A stretch of 6,384 nt of DNA from an uncultured Moraxella sp. GTDB taxonomy: Bacteria; Pseudomonadota; Gammaproteobacteria; Pseudomonadales; Moraxellaceae. The stretch covers positions 1 through 6,384 of the forward strand of contig CALAPG010000226.1 of the NCBI GenBank assembly GCA_937889485.1. The letters are read 5' to 3'. The notes under the pieces were generated by a model, which saw only the letters and a program-made list of their open reading frames with translations, did no database searches and had not been told where the DNA came from. Positions 4,956 to 6,384 of the stretch are shown piece after piece. Every line of letters starts with the position of its first letter. Position 1 is the first letter of the stretch. A program made the position numbers and the translations under genes.

Positions 4956-6384
4956 ATGATGCCAGCAACCGATTTGGCTGCCAATACAAAAATGCAGCAA
5001 GCACAAACTAGCGACCGTGGTTTTACGACCACTTACCAAAATACAGAACTGGTCATGCCACCTGCGGGTCATTGTTTTCACTGTGGCGACCCGTTACCTG
5101 TCAAACCGTTTTATACCCACGTTTTGGGAGAAGATCGGGCAATGTGCTGTATGGGCTGTCAGCTTGCCTCACAAAGTATTATTGAGGCGGGTCTTGAGCA
5201 GTACTATCTGGATCGTAGTGAAATCAACCGTACCGCAAGCTTGCCAGATTCATTGTATCAGCTGCAGGCATATGACCACGATGAGATTAAATCACAATTT
5301 ATTTATGAGCAACAAGGGCAAAGTGTGGCTGAATTGTCACTCAGTAATTTGCGCTGCGCCGCTTGTAGTTGGCTAATTGAAACCCAGTTATATCGCTTGG
5401 CGGGTATGCAAGCGTGTCAGGTAAACCTCACCAATCAGCGTATGCGGGTGGTATGGGATGATAACAAGCTGCCCATTAGTGAAATTCTTGCTAAGGTGCA
5501 GGCGATTGGGTATGACGCCAAGCCTTATCGGCAAGATACCCATGAAGCCATGCTCAAACGCGATAATCGCCGTATGCTGTTTCAGTTGGGCATAGCGGCA
5601 CTGGGCGCCATGCAAGCTATGATGTTTGCCGTTGCGCTGTATTTTGGCGAGTATTCAGGCATTGGGGCAAATGACCGCCAGTTTTTACGCTGGGTATCGC
5701 TGTTTGTCAGTATTCCTGTATTTTTGATTGCAGGTTTGCCGTTTTTTCAATCGGCATGGTCAGCGATCAAAGCACGGCAGGTTAACATGGACGTACCTAT
5801 TAGTATCGCCATTGTTATTACCTTTATTGCAAGTTTATATGCCACGCTCACCAACACGGGTGAAACCTACTATGACTCGGTCAGTATGCTGATATTTTTC
5901 TTATTGGCAGGCAAATATGTGGAGCATAATGCAAGGCTGAAAGCGGCAAATTTAGCCAATGATTTGGTAGTGGTGGAGCCTATTTTGGTGGCAAAATTGG
6001 GGCATGAAACGGCACTTGATAACGAACAACCCGACACCACCCTTGCCCAGCACTATGCCAAACATTATCAGCCCTTATTTTATCAATCACTAAGCTTTGA
6101 TGAGCCAAACCAAGCCAACCTGCAAATGGTATCCGCCCAATCGCTAACGGTGGGTGATATTATTCGCATAGATGCGGGTAGCAGCATTATTAGCGATGGG
6201 GTGCTACTGTCTGAAACTGCCACGGTATCGCAAAGTTTGTTAACAGGTGAAAGTGATCTGATCGTCAAAAAATTGGGTGACCTCATTGTGGGTGGCAGTC
6301 AAAACGATAGCCAACCTTTTATTATGCAAGTGACTACTTTGGCAAGCGACAGTCAAATTGGGGTGATCGACCGCTTGGTTAACC
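4956..6384 (+). CDS. ccoI: CcoI/FixI-type copper-translocating P1B-ATPase, C-terminus cut by window edge
   Basis: The frame from the ATG at 4956 is open for 476 codons to the window edge; an in-frame TAG at 4932 bounds the start. Relatives pump Cu(I) across the inner membrane for assembly of cbb3-type cytochrome oxidase. The N-terminal metal-binding domain found in this subgroup has HC40-FHC43 and C64-C65-MGC68. An HMA domain follows with C134-AAC137. Membrane helices lie at about 207-230, 245-266, 280-299 and 306-322. The NMDVPISIAI stretch (277-286) and YYDSVSMLIFFLLAGKYVE (305-323) are hallmarks of CcoI/FixI. The actuator domain carries TGES at 430-433. The CPC membrane motif, the phosphorylated Asp and the ATP-binding domain must lie outside the window. 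Between P342 and VGD (399-401) the actuator is about 30 residues longer than I expect. It is divergent from mrcB, and no ccoNOQP genes are in view. Confidence 0.93.
   Translation, partial: MMPATDLAANTKMQQAQTSDRGFTTTYQNTELVMPPAGHCFHCGDPLPVKPFYTHVLGEDRAMCCMGCQLASQSIIEAGLEQYYLDRSEINRTASLPDSLYQLQAYDHDEIKSQFIYEQQGQSVAELSLSNLRCAACSWLIETQLYRLAGMQACQVNLTNQRMRVVWDDNKLPISEILAKVQAIGYDAKPYRQDTHEAMLKRDNRRMLFQLGIAALGAMQAMMFAVALYFGEYSGIGANDRQFLRWVSLFVSIPVFLIAGLPFFQSAWSAIKARQVNMDVPISIAIVITFIASLYATLTNTGETYYDSVSMLIFFLLAGKYVEHNARLKAANLANDLVVVEPILVAKLGHETALDNEQPDTTLAQHYAKHYQPLFYQSLSFDEPNQANLQMVSAQSLTVGDIIRIDAGSSIISDGVLLSETATVSQSLLTGESDLIVKKLGDLIVGGSQNDSQPFIMQVTTLASDSQIGVIDRLVN

Noticed and set aside
4884..5081. 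Minus-strand 65-codon frame in the divergent region
   Set aside because: Overlaps the start of the ATPase and has no homology-like motifs or ribosome binding site.
5017..5376. Plus-strand 119-codon frame
   Set aside because: Out-of-frame shadow of the copper ATPase. The real frame shows the Cys motifs and the HMA domain across the same bases.
1..6384. CRISPR array, tRNA, rRNA, transposase, toxin-antitoxin pair or defence genes
   Set aside because: Looked for on both strands; no spaced direct repeats, cloverleaf folds or relevant protein motifs were found.

Overview
The window looks like an ordinary chromosomal segment of a gammaproteobacterium, most likely a Moraxellaceae member (Moraxella, Psychrobacter or a relative). 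That placement is an inference from protein style, moderate G+C and the linkage of prmA to a zinc-ribbon DUF3426 gene. No mobile element, phage gene, CRISPR array, rRNA or tRNA is visible, and I see no new multi-gene system. The unusual material lies in the intergenic regions and in local protein details.

Layout. Positions 1-707 (minus) hold the N-terminal 235 residues of a zinc-ribbon/DUF3426 membrane protein that runs off the left edge. A well-formed sigma70-type promoter abuts its start codon. Positions 741-1146 are a gene-poor spacer with a 53-bp palindromic element and some degenerate-looking reading frames. Positions 1147-2058 (minus) encode PrmA, the ribosomal protein L11 methyltransferase. 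Positions 2059-2214 hold the prmA leader, an extended -10 promoter, and a terminator-like hairpin for the gene upstream. Positions 2215-4770 (minus) encode a complete class A penicillin-binding protein of the PBP1B type. Positions 4771-4955 are a divergent promoter region. From 4956 to the right edge (plus) lies the first 476 residues of a CcoI/FixI-type copper P1B-ATPase. Neither the edge DUF3426 gene nor the ATPase has a stop codon inside the window.

How the genes relate. mrcB, prmA and the DUF3426 gene are co-directional, but each appears to have its own promoter, so they are probably not one tight operon. PrmA modifies the ribosome, PBP1B builds peptidoglycan, and the CcoI-like pump supplies copper for cbb3-type cytochrome oxidase assembly. 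These are separate housekeeping functions that happen to be adjacent.
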